Origin: an uncultured Cellulomonas sp.
GTDB taxonomy: Bacteria; Actinomycetota; Actinomycetes; Actinomycetales; Cellulomonadaceae
DNA length: 64,000 nucleotides
Direction of reading: 5' to 3'
Assembly (NCBI RefSeq): GCF_947494015.1
Contig: NZ_CANLTL010000002.1
Coordinates: 62,001-126,000, forward strand
In this document: positions 24,954 through 33,218 of the stretch, in pieces
How the letters are laid out: each line of letters opens with the position of its first letter
Position numbering within the stretch: position 1 is the stretch's first letter
Program-made: the position numbers and the translations under genes
Notes under the pieces: generated by a model
What the model was told of the DNA's origin: nothing
Seen by the model: the letters and a program-made list of their open reading frames with translations, nothing else
Databases searched by the model: none

Positions 24954-25649
24954 ATGGCCCCGGAGACACCCGACGACGACGACCGCCGGCGGGGTCTCGA
25001 GCAGGCCCAGGAGGTCGCGAGACGTCTGGACCGCCCGATGGGCGTGCTGGGACTGGTGTTCCTGTTCGTGGTGCTCGGCCAGAACCTGGCCGGCCCCGGC
25101 CTGGCCGGTGTGCTCTCGGTCGTCGGCTGGGTGCTGTGGGCGGTGTTCGTCGCCGAGCTGGCACTGCGGGCCTACATCGCTCAGGACCAGAAGAGGTTCT
25201 GGCGGCGCAACTGGTGGCAGGTCGTGTTCCTCGCCGTGCCGTTCCTGCGGGTGGTGCGCGCGGCCGGCGTGCTGCGACTGACCCGGGTCGCGCGCCTCGG
25301 CGGGGTCCTCTCCAGCGCGGTGCGCGGGTCCCGGTCGGCCGGCCGCCTGCTCAGCGGGCGCATCGGCTGGCTCGCGATGGTGACCGGCGTGGTGGTCCTC
25401 GCCGCGAGCCAGCTGCTGTACCTCACCGGTGTCTACGAGTCGTACGGCGACGCCCTGCACGCCGCCGCGCTCGCCACGGTCACCGGTGAGCCGTTCGGGT
25501 CGCCCGACGCCGTCGCGCGGCTGCTCGACGTCCTGCTGGCCACCTACTCGGTCGCGGTCTTCGCCACGCTCGCCGGAGCGCTCGGCGCCTACTTCCTCGA
25601 GCGCCCGCTGCCCGGCCGGGCCGCACCGGCACCGCGATCCGGCCGCTGA
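24954..25649 (+). CDS. Voltage-gated-channel-like membrane protein without a K+ selectivity filter
   Basis: 231 aa. An acidic/basic N-terminus is followed by about five or six membrane segments. An Arg-rich S4-like helix spans residues 98-117 (LRVVRAAGVLRLTRVARLGG). Where a K+ channel would carry TVGYGD, this protein has TVTGEPFG (175-182), so potassium selectivity is not expected. The start at 24954 has GGAGGACGC, and TAGCGT about 60 bp upstream is a likely -10. It could be a degenerate channel subunit or a sensor. The membrane topology is only an estimate. Confidence 0.65.
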   Translation: MAPETPDDDDRRRGLEQAQEVARRLDRPMGVLGLVFLFVVLGQNLAGPGLAGVLSVVGWVLWAVFVAELALRAYIAQDQKRFWRRNWWQVVFLAVPFLRVVRAAGVLRLTRVARLGGVLSSAVRGSRSAGRLLSGRIGWLAMVTGVVVLAASQLLYLTGVYESYGDALHAAALATVTGEPFGSPDAVARLLDVLLATYSVAVFATLAGALGAYFLERPLPGRAAPAPRSGR

Positions 25650-25768
25650 ACGCCGGCTGAACCGCTGCGGCCACCGGCGACGAGCCGCGACCGGCGCGAG
25701 CGCCTGCGAGCGTTGCCGGACGGCACGTTCGACCGGCGGGTCGCGCCCGCGGCTGATAGGCAGGAGGG

Positions 25769-26272
25769 ATGTGGTTCGACTCCTGGGGTGACATCGGCCG
25801 GATCGTGGCCGTCGGCGCGGCGGCCTACGTCTCGCTCGTGGTGCTGCTGCGACTGTCCGGCAAGCGCACGCTGGCCAAGCTCAACGCCTTCGACCTGGTC
25901 GTCACCGTGGCCCTGGGCTCGACCCTGGCCACGATCCTGCTCAGCTCCGACGTCTCGTGGTCGGAGGGCGTCATCGCGCTGGCGCTGCTCGCGGTGCTGC
26001 AGTTCGTCGTGTCGTCGGTCTCGGCGCGGATGCCGGGCGCGCGCACGGTGATCACCGCGAAGCCGACGGTCCTCCTGCGCGACGGCGTCCCGCTGGAGGA
26101 CGTCATGCGCGACCAGCGCATCAGCCACTCCGAGATCCGGCAGGCGGTCCGCAGCTCGGGGGTCGGCGGGCTGGACCTGGTCGCCGCCGTCGTGCTCGAG
26201 AGCGACGGCACGCTGAGCGTCATCACCTCCTCCCAGCTCGGCGACGGCTCGGCGCTCGACGAGACCCAGTAG
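25769..26272 (+). CDS. DUF421 (YetF-like) membrane protein
   Basis: 167 aa. Three N-terminal membrane segments (around IVAVGAAAYVSLVVLLRL, FDLVVTVALGSTLATILL and VIALALLAVLQFVVSSV) precede a soluble C-terminal domain. The domain contains GKRTLAKLNAFDL, the family signature, and AKPTVLLRDGVPLEDVMRDQ. DUF421 proteins are common in bacterial envelopes and have no firmly established function, although Bacillus YetF-type members are linked to spore or membrane integrity. An AGGAGG-like site and a TAGGCA hexamer lie before the ATG at 25769. It stands alone. Confidence 0.85.
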   Translation: MWFDSWGDIGRIVAVGAAAYVSLVVLLRLSGKRTLAKLNAFDLVVTVALGSTLATILLSSDVSWSEGVIALALLAVLQFVVSSVSARMPGARTVITAKPTVLLRDGVPLEDVMRDQRISHSEIRQAVRSSGVGGLDLVAAVVLESDGTLSVITSSQLGDGSALDETQ

Positions 26273-26320
26273 CCACCGCCAGCGCGCGACCAGGGCCTTG
26301 CCACCCGCGGCATCGCTGCG

Positions 26321-26346
26321 TAACGTACAACCACATGGTTGTACGT
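26321..26346 (+). promoter_or_regulatory. Palindromic operator overlapping the start of the ArsR-type gene
   Basis: ACGTACAACCA (26323-26333) and TGGTTGTACGT (26336-26346) form a perfect 11-bp inverted repeat with a 2-bp centre. The start codon ATG (26335-26337) lies inside it, and a TAACGT -10 (26321-26326) lies at its left edge, 8 nt from the ATG. A bound dimer would block both the promoter and the first transcribed bases. Confidence 0.75.
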
Positions 26347-26748
26347 CAGGACGGCGACGACGCTGACCGGGTCTTCGCCGCCCTCTCGGACCCCACACGG
26401 CGAGACATCGTCGCCCGGGTCCTGCGCGAGGAGGCCTCCGTGTCCGTGCTCGCGTCCCACTACGACATGACCTTCGCGGCGGTCCAGAAGCACGTCGCGA
26501 CGCTGGAGCGGGCCGGCCTCGTCAGCAAGGAGCGCCGCGGCCGCGAGCAGGTCGTGCGTGGCCGCATCGACACGCTGCGGGCGGCGACCCGCCTGCTCGA
26601 CCGCTACGAGCAGCTCTGGAGGGGGCGGATCGCCCGTCTCGAGGACGTGCTCGCCGAACCGGCCCGCCCGGCCCCACCGCGCCACCCCGACGCACCGCAC
26701 CACCCCGACACACCGCCGCACCTCGACACAGAACAGGACGCACCATGA
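26335..26748 (+). CDS. ArsR-type transcriptional regulator (partner of an SRPBCC protein)
   Basis: 137 aa. The winged-helix is clear: ALSDPTRRDIVARVL, VSVLASHYDMTFAAVQKHVATL and the wing SKERRGREQVVRG. It has no metal-binding Cys motif, matching the ArsR subgroup paired with AHSA1/SRPBCC proteins. The C-terminus is a low-complexity Pro/His/Asp tail. Its stop overlaps the SRPBCC start (ATGA). It is probably leaderless and autorepressed through the palindrome that spans its start codon. Confidence 0.9.
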   Translation: MVVRQDGDDADRVFAALSDPTRRDIVARVLREEASVSVLASHYDMTFAAVQKHVATLERAGLVSKERRGREQVVRGRIDTLRAATRLLDRYEQLWRGRIARLEDVLAEPARPAPPRHPDAPHHPDTPPHLDTEQDAP

Positions 26749-27230
26749 CGGTCGTCAGCACCCACCAGGACACCGATGCCCTGACCTTCACCATCGTCGC
26801 CGACCTGGCCGCCTCGCCGGCTCGCGCCTGGCAGCTGTGGGCCGACGCGCGCCAGCTCGAGCGCTGGTGGGGACCGCCGACCTGGCCGGCCACGTTCACC
26901 GCGCACGACCTCGTCGTGGACGGCGGGTCCAGGTACCACATGACCGGCCCGGACGGCACCGAGGCCCACGGGTGGTGGCGTGTGCTCGCCGTCGACGAGC
27001 CCCGCTCGCTGGAGTTCGAGGACGGCTTCGCCGACGCGAGCGGCACGCCGGACCCCGAGCTGCCCACGACCCGCGCCCTCGTCCTGCTCGAGGAGTCCGA
27101 CGGCGGCACGCGGATGACGATCCGGTCGACGTTCGCGACAGCGGAGCAGATGGCGCAGCTGGCGTCCATGGGCATGGTCGAGGGCATGACCGCCGCGGTC
27201 GGGCAGATGGACGACCTGATCGCCGCGTGA
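26745..27230 (+). CDS. SRPBCC (AHSA1-like) domain protein
   Basis: 161 aa. The START-like fold is seen from SPARAWQLWADARQLERWWGPPTW through GSRYHMTGPDG to RMTIRSTFATAEQMAQL and the final helix. These proteins form a hydrophobic pocket and bind lipids, polyketides or other small ligands. They often pair with an ArsR regulator, exactly as here. It is translationally coupled to that gene. The biological ligand is unknown. Confidence 0.9.
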   Translation: MTVVSTHQDTDALTFTIVADLAASPARAWQLWADARQLERWWGPPTWPATFTAHDLVVDGGSRYHMTGPDGTEAHGWWRVLAVDEPRSLEFEDGFADASGTPDPELPTTRALVLLEESDGGTRMTIRSTFATAEQMAQLASMGMVEGMTAAVGQMDDLIAA

Positions 27231-27275
27231 CCCCGCCGGGTCGGCCGCCGGGACGCGGCCGACCCGGCCCAGGCC

Positions 27276-27980
27276 TCAGGCCGCCGCGCCGTCCGGCACG
27301 GCACCACCGTCCGACGCGGCGCCGTCGTCCGGCACGGCACCGTCGTCCGATGCGGCGCCGCCGTCCGGCACGGCGCCGTCGTCGGTGAGCCCCTCCGGCC
27401 GACCACCGTGCCCACGGCCACCGCCGCCCCGCAGCTCCTCCTCGACCAGGGCGGCCATCCGCTCGGGCAGTGCGGCGACCTTGTCGTCGGCCTCCTCCTG
27501 CGTGAGCCGGTCGTCCTCGACCGCCGCGGAGATCCGCTCGGTGGCGGCCGCCACGAGCGCGTCGACCACCACGGACGTGTCCACGCCCTGCTGACGGGCC
27601 ACGTCGGCGAGCGTCGTCCCGGACACCCCGAGCGCTGCCCGCAGCTCGTCGACGGTCATGCCGAGCGACTGGGCCGCAGCGGAGAGGTCGACGCCCCCGC
27701 GACCGCCGAACCGGCCCGGCCCCCCGTGCCCGCCGCGCAGCGCGTCCGACTCGTCCAGCGTCGTGGCGACCGCGTCGGCCTGCTCCTGGGTCAGCGTGCC
27801 GTCGGTGACGAGCCCGGCCAGGGCCTCGGCGATCCGCGCCAGGCGACCGGCCACACCGGTGGAGCCGGCACCGTCCTCCGACGTCGTCGTCGCGAGGGCC
27901 GTCGGCGCCACGACGGCCACCCCGGTGACGCCGAGCAGCCCGGCGATCCCGGCAGCCGCGATCTTCTTCCTCATGGTCAT
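27276..27980 (-). CDS. Exported helical-repeat protein with Asp/Gly/Pro-rich tail
   Basis: 234 aa. A signal peptide (MTMRKKIAAAGIAGLLGVTG) is followed by two copies of a helical motif, LTQEQADAV near residue 63 and LTQEEADDKV near 165. Between them are a Gly/Arg-rich stretch and a segment with LGMTVDELRAALGVSGTTLADVA. The C-terminal about 35 residues repeat DGGA/DDGA PDG units and derive from 18-36-bp tandem DNA repeats. Similar actinobacterial proteins are of unknown function. The start has GGAGGCGGAC. It is divergent from the ribbon-helix-helix gene, and the two share a 166-bp regulatory region. Confidence 0.75.
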   Translation of the reverse strand: MTMRKKIAAAGIAGLLGVTGVAVVAPTALATTTSEDGAGSTGVAGRLARIAEALAGLVTDGTLTQEQADAVATTLDESDALRGGHGGPGRFGGRGGVDLSAAAQSLGMTVDELRAALGVSGTTLADVARQQGVDTSVVVDALVAAATERISAAVEDDRLTQEEADDKVAALPERMAALVEEELRGGGGRGHGGRPEGLTDDGAVPDGGAASDDGAVPDDGAASDGGAVPDGAAA

Positions 27981-28094
27981 GTCCGCCTCCCTGTGCGCCC
28001 CGAGCCGATCCCAGGGCCGGGACGAGCGTGACCACCGAGCCTGAGGACGACCTGTGACCGGCATGTCGGCCAGCCATGTCTGACCGACACCACA

Positions 28095-28147
28095 TGGCGT
28101 CACTTGATGCCTTGTATTGACACCATGGTGGTGCCACTATGGCGTCA
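28095..28147 (+). promoter_or_regulatory. Five-copy 8-bp operator array of the RHH-DUF4097-ABC operon
   Basis: Octamers fitting or nearly fitting TGRYRYCA occur at 28095 (TGGCGTCA), 28105 (TGATGCCT, one mismatch), 28118 (TGACACCA), 28129 (TGGTGCCA) and 28140 (TGGCGTCA). Spacing is 10, 13, 11 and 11 bp. The consensus is its own reverse complement. The last copy ends on the A of the start codon. TTGTAT and CACTAT, 17 bp apart, may be the -35 and -10. Tandem 8-bp sites are how ribbon-helix-helix repressors such as MetJ bind. Confidence 0.65.
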
Positions 28148-28686
28148 TGGATCTCGAGCCGTACGTCACCGACCTCCAGCAGCGCCTGGCCACCGCGGCC
28201 GACGCGGGCGGCGACGACGCACGTGAGCTCGCTCGGCGGCTCACCGCACCGCTGGACGCCGCCGTGCGGCTCGTGCTGCTCGAGGCCCTCTCGGCGGCCG
28301 CCGGTGAGATCTCGGCGGAGCTCGCCCCCGGTTCGGTCGACGTCCGGCTGCGTGGCGGCGAGCCGGAGTTCGTCGTCGCCGCACCCGCCGGCGGCGCCGA
28401 GCCGGCCGCACCGGCGCCGTCGCCGGCGCTGTCGCCTGCCCTGTCCCCGGCTGACATGCCGGGGTCGTCCGTGGACTCCGAGGGGTCCACCACACGCACG
28501 ACGCTCCGGCTGCCCGACCACCTCAAGGCCCAGGTGGAGACCGCCGCCGCCCGCTCAGGGGTCTCGGTCAACACCTGGCTCGTCCGGGCGGTCGCCGCCG
28601 CCGTCGACCCGACGTGCGGGCCGGCGCCGCAGTCGCGCAGCGAGCAGCCCGGGACGACCAGGCGTCACACCGGCTGGGTGCGCTGA
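28147..28686 (+). CDS. Ribbon-helix-helix (HicB/CopG-like) regulator
   Basis: 179 aa. An N-terminal helical region of about 75 residues (LEPYVTDLQQRLATAA...) is joined by an Ala/Pro-rich linker to a C-terminal RHH domain: TTRTTLRLPDHLKAQVETAA, then SGVSVNTWLVRAVAAAV. RHH dimers insert a beta-ribbon into DNA. The first gene of a probable operon with DUF4097 and an ABC exporter, it most likely represses that operon through the five-box array just upstream. ATG 28147 gives a leaderless-like start. No HicA-type toxin is next to it. Confidence 0.8.
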   Translation: MDLEPYVTDLQQRLATAADAGGDDARELARRLTAPLDAAVRLVLLEALSAAAGEISAELAPGSVDVRLRGGEPEFVVAAPAGGAEPAAPAPSPALSPALSPADMPGSSVDSEGSTTRTTLRLPDHLKAQVETAAARSGVSVNTWLVRAVAAAVDPTCGPAPQSRSEQPGTTRRHTGWVR

Positions 28687-28789
28687 CCGGCACCGACGCC
28701 CGCCTCGCCCACGCACCACGCACACCCGGCTCCCCCGGACCACACCGCACGACGCGACGTCGTGCGCCTCGCCCTCGCCTGGAGACCTC

Positions 28790-29632
28790 ATGCCCACGTT
28801 CCCCGCCCCGTCCCCCGTCCCCGTCGTCGTGGACGTCCCGTTCGGCAACCTGCACGTCGTCGCCGGGGATCGCGACGACGTCGTCGTCACCGTGCTGCCG
28901 GCCGACCCGGCGAAGTCCGGGTCCGTGCGCGCCGCGGAGGAGACGCGCGTCGCCCGCGACGGTGACGCGGTCACGGTGATCTACCCCGCCGCCTGGAAGC
29001 AGTACGTCCTGCCCTTCGCGTCCGGTGGTGCGATCGTCACCATCGAGGTGCCCTCCGGGTCGGACCTCAGCGGCAAGGCGGGGTCCCTGTACGCCGAGGG
29101 CAGGCTCGGCACGGTCGACCTCACGCTGAACGGCGGGGACGCCCGCGTCCACGAGGCCGACCGCGTCGACCTGCGGGTCTCGGCCGGTTCCGTCGTGGTC
29201 GGCCGGGTGGCCGGTCCGATCGGGGTGCGGGCGAGCGCGGGCTCGGTGCGCGTCAGCGAGGTCGCGGGTGACGGCCGGATCAAGGCGAGCAACGGGACCA
29301 CCACCGTCGGGTCCGTCACCGGCACCCTGGAGATCGTCGGCGCGCACGCCGAGATCGCCGTGGAGCAGGTGCGGGGAACCCTCACGGTCAGGTCCGCGCA
29401 CGCAGGCATCCGCGTCAACAACGTCGAGCTCGGCTCCGTGACCCTCACCACCTCCTACGGCTCCATCGAGGTCGGCGTGCCCGAGGGCACCGCCGCCTGG
29501 CTCGACGTCGCGTCGCAGCACGGGGCCGTCCGCAACGCGCTGATGCCCAGCGAGGGACCGGTCGCGGACGAGCGCACCGCCGAGATCCACGCGAGCACCG
29601 CCTACGGCGACGTCATCGTCCGCCGTCCCTGA
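28790..29632 (+). CDS. DUF4097-family beta-strand repeat protein
   Basis: 280 aa, rich in short beta-strand repeats (VDLRVSAGSVVVGRVAGP, VRASAGSVRVSEVAGD, TVGSVTGTLEIVG) with Gly/Ser turns, as in DUF4097 (adhesin-like) proteins. No signal peptide or membrane segment is visible, so it is probably cytoplasmic. In other bacteria DUF4097 genes sit beside envelope-stress regulators and ABC exporters. The function is not settled. A GGAGACCTC site precedes the ATG at 28790. The ABC genes follow after 42 bp. Confidence 0.8.
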   Translation: MPTFPAPSPVPVVVDVPFGNLHVVAGDRDDVVVTVLPADPAKSGSVRAAEETRVARDGDAVTVIYPAAWKQYVLPFASGGAIVTIEVPSGSDLSGKAGSLYAEGRLGTVDLTLNGGDARVHEADRVDLRVSAGSVVVGRVAGPIGVRASAGSVRVSEVAGDGRIKASNGTTTVGSVTGTLEIVGAHAEIAVEQVRGTLTVRSAHAGIRVNNVELGSVTLTTSYGSIEVGVPEGTAAWLDVASQHGAVRNALMPSEGPVADERTAEIHASTAYGDVIVRRP

Positions 29633-29674
29633 CCTCCCGCACCCCACCACCCGAGACCCAGGAGGAGCACCGCC

Positions 29675-30484
29675 ATGACCACCGACCTCGCCGTCGACGT
29701 GCGCGGTCTGCGCAAGTCCTACGGCGACCAGACCGTGCTCGACGGCGTCGACCTCGCCGTCCGCACCGGCACGGTCACCGCACTGCTCGGCGCCAACGGC
29801 GCCGGCAAGACCACCACCATCGGGATCCTGTCCACGCTGCTGCGGCCGGACGCCGGCACCGCCCGCGTGGCCGGGTACGACGTCGTCGCGCGGCCCGACG
29901 CGGTGCGCGCCGCCATCGGCGTCACCGGCCAGGTGTCCGCCGTCGACGACCTGCTCACCGGGGCCGAGAACCTCGGCCTGATGGCGTCGCTGCACCACCT
30001 GGGCCGCCGCGCCGGACGCGAGCGCACCCGGGCGCTGCTCGAGCAGTTCGCGCTCACCGACGCGGCGCGCAAGCCCGTGTCCACGTGGTCCGGCGGGATG
30101 CGCCGCAAGCTCGACCTGGCGATGACGCTGGTCGGCTCCCCCGGCGTCGTCTTCCTCGACGAGCCCACCACGGGCCTGGACCCGCGCAGTCGGCGAACGC
30201 TGTGGGACGAGGTCCGAGCCCTGGTGACGGCCGGCACCACCATCGTGCTGACCACGCAGTACCTGGACGAGGCCGACCGGCTCGCCGACCGCGTCGCGGT
30301 GCTCGACGGCGGCCGCATCGTCGCCGAGGGCACGCCGGCCGAGCTCAAGGCCGCGCACGACACCGGCTCGCTCGACGACGTCTTCCTGCGCCTGACCGAG
30401 CCCGCCGCCGACGGCCGGGCCACGGCCACGGCCACACCCAGCCCCACGACCGACACGACCGACACGACGGAGGTGGCCCGATGA
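29675..30484 (+). CDS. ABC exporter ATP-binding protein (DrrA-like)
   Basis: 269 aa. Walker A is GANGAGKTT near residue 36, the signature is WSGGMRRKLDLAM near 140, and Walker B is VVFLDEPTTGLDP, with the switch His in the segment after the second half. This is a DrrA-type ATPase that works with a membrane partner to export a drug, lipid or small molecule. The C-terminal tail is Thr/Ala-rich. A GGAGG-type site precedes the ATG. Its stop overlaps the permease start (ATGA). Confidence 0.93.
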   Translation: MTTDLAVDVRGLRKSYGDQTVLDGVDLAVRTGTVTALLGANGAGKTTTIGILSTLLRPDAGTARVAGYDVVARPDAVRAAIGVTGQVSAVDDLLTGAENLGLMASLHHLGRRAGRERTRALLEQFALTDAARKPVSTWSGGMRRKLDLAMTLVGSPGVVFLDEPTTGLDPRSRRTLWDEVRALVTAGTTIVLTTQYLDEADRLADRVAVLDGGRIVAEGTPAELKAAHDTGSLDDVFLRLTEPAADGRATATATPSPTTDTTDTTEVAR

Positions 30485-31305
30485 CCAGCGTCACGCTCAC
30501 GCCCGGCACCGGCGCCCGGCCGCTGGCCGACATGCTCACCATGCTGCGCCGCAACCTGCTGCGGGCGATGCGCTACCCCGGGCTGACCAGCTTCACGATC
30601 GCCATCCCGATCGTCCTGCTGCTGCTCTTCGTCTTCGTCTTCGGCGGGGCGGTCGGCGCGGGGGTGGCCCCCGGTGTGGACCCCGGTGCGGCGGGCCGCG
30701 CGGCGTACCTGGACTACATCACCCCCGCGATCCTGCTGTTCGGCGTGATCGGCGCGGCGCAGAGCGTCGCGATCACCGCGGCGATGGACGCGACCAGCGG
30801 CATCATGGCGCGGTTCAGGACGATGGCGATCTCGTCCGCGTCCGTGCTGGGCGGGCCGGTGCTGGGCACGGTGGTCCAGGGACTGATCGCCGTGACGGTG
30901 GTGCTCGGCCTGGCCGTCGCACTCGGCTACCGGCCGTCCGCCGGGGGGCTCGGCTGGCTGGCGCTGGCGGGGCTGTTCGCGCTGGTCACCTTCGCGTTCA
31001 GCTGGCTCTGCGTGGCGATGGGGCTGGCCGCGAGGTCGGTGGAGACGGCGTCGAACACGCCGATGCTGCTGACCGCCCTGCCCTTCCTCGGCAGCGGGTT
31101 CGTGCCGGTGGAGACCATGCCGGCGGGCGTGCGGTGGTTCGCCGAGTACCAGCCGCTGACCCCGATCATCGAGACGACGCGGTCCCTGCTCGCGGGCACG
31201 CCGCCGGCCGCCTCGACGACCCTGCTCACCCTCGGCTGGACCGTGCTGGTCGCCGTCCTCGGCCTGGCCTGGTCGCGGTCCCTGTACCGCCGCGAGCGCC
31301 GCTGA
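30481..31305 (+). CDS. ABC-2 type permease (DrrB-like)
   Basis: 274 aa with six predicted membrane segments, beginning after MLRRNLLRAMRYPGLTSF and including FTIAIPIVLLLLFVFVFGG and FALVTFAFSWLCVAMGL. It belongs to the ABC-2 family that partners DrrA-type ATPases, and a periplasmic-like loop lies after the first segment. Translationally coupled to the ATPase. It should form the exporter's transmembrane channel. The exported substrate is unknown. Confidence 0.92.
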   Translation: MTSVTLTPGTGARPLADMLTMLRRNLLRAMRYPGLTSFTIAIPIVLLLLFVFVFGGAVGAGVAPGVDPGAAGRAAYLDYITPAILLFGVIGAAQSVAITAAMDATSGIMARFRTMAISSASVLGGPVLGTVVQGLIAVTVVLGLAVALGYRPSAGGLGWLALAGLFALVTFAFSWLCVAMGLAARSVETASNTPMLLTALPFLGSGFVPVETMPAGVRWFAEYQPLTPIIETTRSLLAGTPPAASTTLLTLGWTVLVAVLGLAWSRSLYRRERR

Positions 31306-31344
31306 CCCGAGCCCCCGACCCGCGCCCCTGACAGACTCAGGACC

Positions 31345-32124
31345 ATGACAGCCGCAGCCGACGTCATCCGTTCCCTGTCCGAGCCCGGCCGACGGGCAGG
31401 GCTCGTCATGGACTTCGACGGGGTCCTCGCACCGATCGTGGAGGACCCCGCCGCGAGCCGGCCCCTGGACGGCACGCTCGAGGTGCTCGAGGAGGTCGCG
31501 CGGCGGCTCGACGTCGTGGCGCTGGTCTCCGGCCGCCCCGCGGCCTTCCTCGCCGACCGGGCGCCGGTGCCGGGCGTGGACCTGTACGGCTCCTACGGCG
31601 TCGAGCACTGGGTCGACGGCGCGGCGCAGGTCCTGCCCGAGGTGGACCGGTGGCGCCCGGTGGTGCACGACGCGCGGGACCGCCTCGCGAACGACTTGGA
31701 CGACGTCGCCGGCCTGCACCTGGAGGACAAGGGCCTCGCGGTGGCGGTGCACTGGCGGCGGGCGACGGACCCCGCCGCGGCCGAGGGGCGGGTGACGGCC
31801 GCCGTCGCCGCGATCTGCGCCGACACCGGGCTGCACCACGAGCCCGGCAAGATGGTCGCCGAGCTGCGCCCCCCGGTGCAGCAGGACAAGGGCACGGCGC
31901 TGCGCCGGATCGTGGCCGACGCGCGCCTGGAGGTCGTCGCCTACGCCGGGGACGACCGCGGGGACCTGCCGGCGTTCGCCGCCGTCGGCGAGCTGGGCGG
32001 GCACGCGCTGGTCGTGCACGGGCCGGACATGGCCCCCGAGGTCGCCGCGGTCGCGGGCACGTCGTTCGACGGTCCGGCCGAGGTCCTCGCCTGGCTGCGC
32101 GACCTCGCCCGCGCGCTGGCGTAG
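31345..32124 (+). CDS. otsB: Trehalose-6-phosphate phosphatase
   Basis: 259 aa HAD-family phosphatase. Motif I is DFDGVLAPIVEDP, with nucleophile Asp23 and acid/base Asp25. VALVSGRP is motif II and AGDDRGDLPAF carries the metal-binding acids of motif IV. It converts trehalose-6-phosphate to trehalose in the OtsAB pathway. No trehalose-6-phosphate synthase gene is in the window. A CAGACT hexamer lies 7 nt before the ATG, resembling a weak leaderless promoter. Confidence 0.9.
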   Translation: MTAAADVIRSLSEPGRRAGLVMDFDGVLAPIVEDPAASRPLDGTLEVLEEVARRLDVVALVSGRPAAFLADRAPVPGVDLYGSYGVEHWVDGAAQVLPEVDRWRPVVHDARDRLANDLDDVAGLHLEDKGLAVAVHWRRATDPAAAEGRVTAAVAAICADTGLHHEPGKMVAELRPPVQQDKGTALRRIVADARLEVVAYAGDDRGDLPAFAAVGELGGHALVVHGPDMAPEVAAVAGTSFDGPAEVLAWLRDLARALA

Positions 32125-32276
32125 CCGGCCGCTCACAGCCGCCCGGCCGCTGCTGTGAGGGCGACTTTCCCCGAGCGAGACGACGCGTTATCACCGACGA
32201 AACACCCCGGCGCCAGCCTGATGGCGGGCCGGCAGGACCGCCGCCCGTCCACCCGCGACAGCGACGGAGTGACGCC

Positions 32277-33218
32277 ATGTCCTATGTGAGTCCCGCGGAC
32301 TTCGTGACCAAGATGATCGACGCCGGCGAGGCGAAGGTCTTCATGGCCACCCGCGACACGGTCATCCGTGCCTACATGGCCGGCGCGATCCTCGCGCTGG
32401 CCGCCGCGTTCGCCGTCACGGTGACCGTGCAGACCGGCCAGCCGCTGATCGGTGCGCTGCTGTTCCCGGTGGGGTTCTGCCTGCTCTACCTCATGGGGTT
32501 CGACCTGCTGACCGGGGTGTTCACCCTCGTGCCGCTCGCGCTGATCGACCGGCGCCCGGGGGTCACGGTCCGCGGCGTGCTGCGCAACTGGGGCCTGGTG
32601 TTCCTGGGCAACCTGGCCGGCGCGGTCACGGTCGCGCTGTTCATGGCGGTGATCGTCACGTTCGCCTTCTCCCTGCCCCCGGACGAGATCGGCCAGCGGC
32701 TGGGCGCGATCGGTGAGGCCCGCACCCTGGGCTACGCCGAGCACGGCGCGGCGGGGATGCTGACGCTCTTCCTGCGCGGCGTGCTCTGCAACTGGATGGT
32801 CTCGACCGGCGTGGTCGCCGCGATGATGTCGACGTCCGTCTCGGGCAAGGTCATCGGGATGTGGATGCCGATCCTCGTGTTCTTCTACATGGGCTTCGAG
32901 CACTCGGTCGTCAACATGTTCCTGTTCCCGTCCGGGCTGCTGCTCGGCGGCGACTTCTCGCTCGGCGACTACCTGGTCTGGAACGAGATCCCGACGGTGA
33001 TCGGCAACCTCGTGGGCGGCCTGACCTTCGTGGGCCTGACCCTGTACGCCACCCACGCCCGCACCGGCCCCACGCGTGGACGCCGCCTGCCGCCCGCCCC
33101 GGCGGACGTCGTCGGGCCCGCCGCCGCCCTCGAGCCGGCCGCCGCGTCGTCGCCCGCCGCGCCGTCGGCCGCTGCGCCGTCGTCGGCCACCGACAAGGTC
33201 GCGGCGGTGACCCGGTGA
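32277..33218 (+). CDS. Formate/nitrite transporter (FNT) family channel
   Basis: 313 aa with six membrane segments and the FNT hallmarks: YVSPADFVTKMIDAG at the N-terminus, the family GFDLLTGVF and VLCNWMVSTGVV motifs, and GFEHSVVNMF near the fifth helix. These pentameric channels pass small anions such as formate, nitrite or hydrosulfide. The C-terminal 50 residues are a Pro/Ala-rich tail. The stop overlaps the GTG of the cyanase gene, so the likely cargo is cyanate (or nitrite). This is an inference from coupling. Confidence 0.92.
   Translation: MSYVSPADFVTKMIDAGEAKVFMATRDTVIRAYMAGAILALAAAFAVTVTVQTGQPLIGALLFPVGFCLLYLMGFDLLTGVFTLVPLALIDRRPGVTVRGVLRNWGLVFLGNLAGAVTVALFMAVIVTFAFSLPPDEIGQRLGAIGEARTLGYAEHGAAGMLTLFLRGVLCNWMVSTGVVAAMMSTSVSGKVIGMWMPILVFFYMGFEHSVVNMFLFPSGLLLGGDFSLGDYLVWNEIPTVIGNLVGGLTFVGLTLYATHARTGPTRGRRLPPAPADVVGPAAALEPAAASSPAAPSAAAPSSATDKVAAVTR

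Noticed and set aside
28147-28686. HicAB toxin-antitoxin system
   Set aside because: The RHH domain resembles HicB-like proteins, but no HicA gene adjoins it and its neighbours are a DUF4097 and an ABC exporter.
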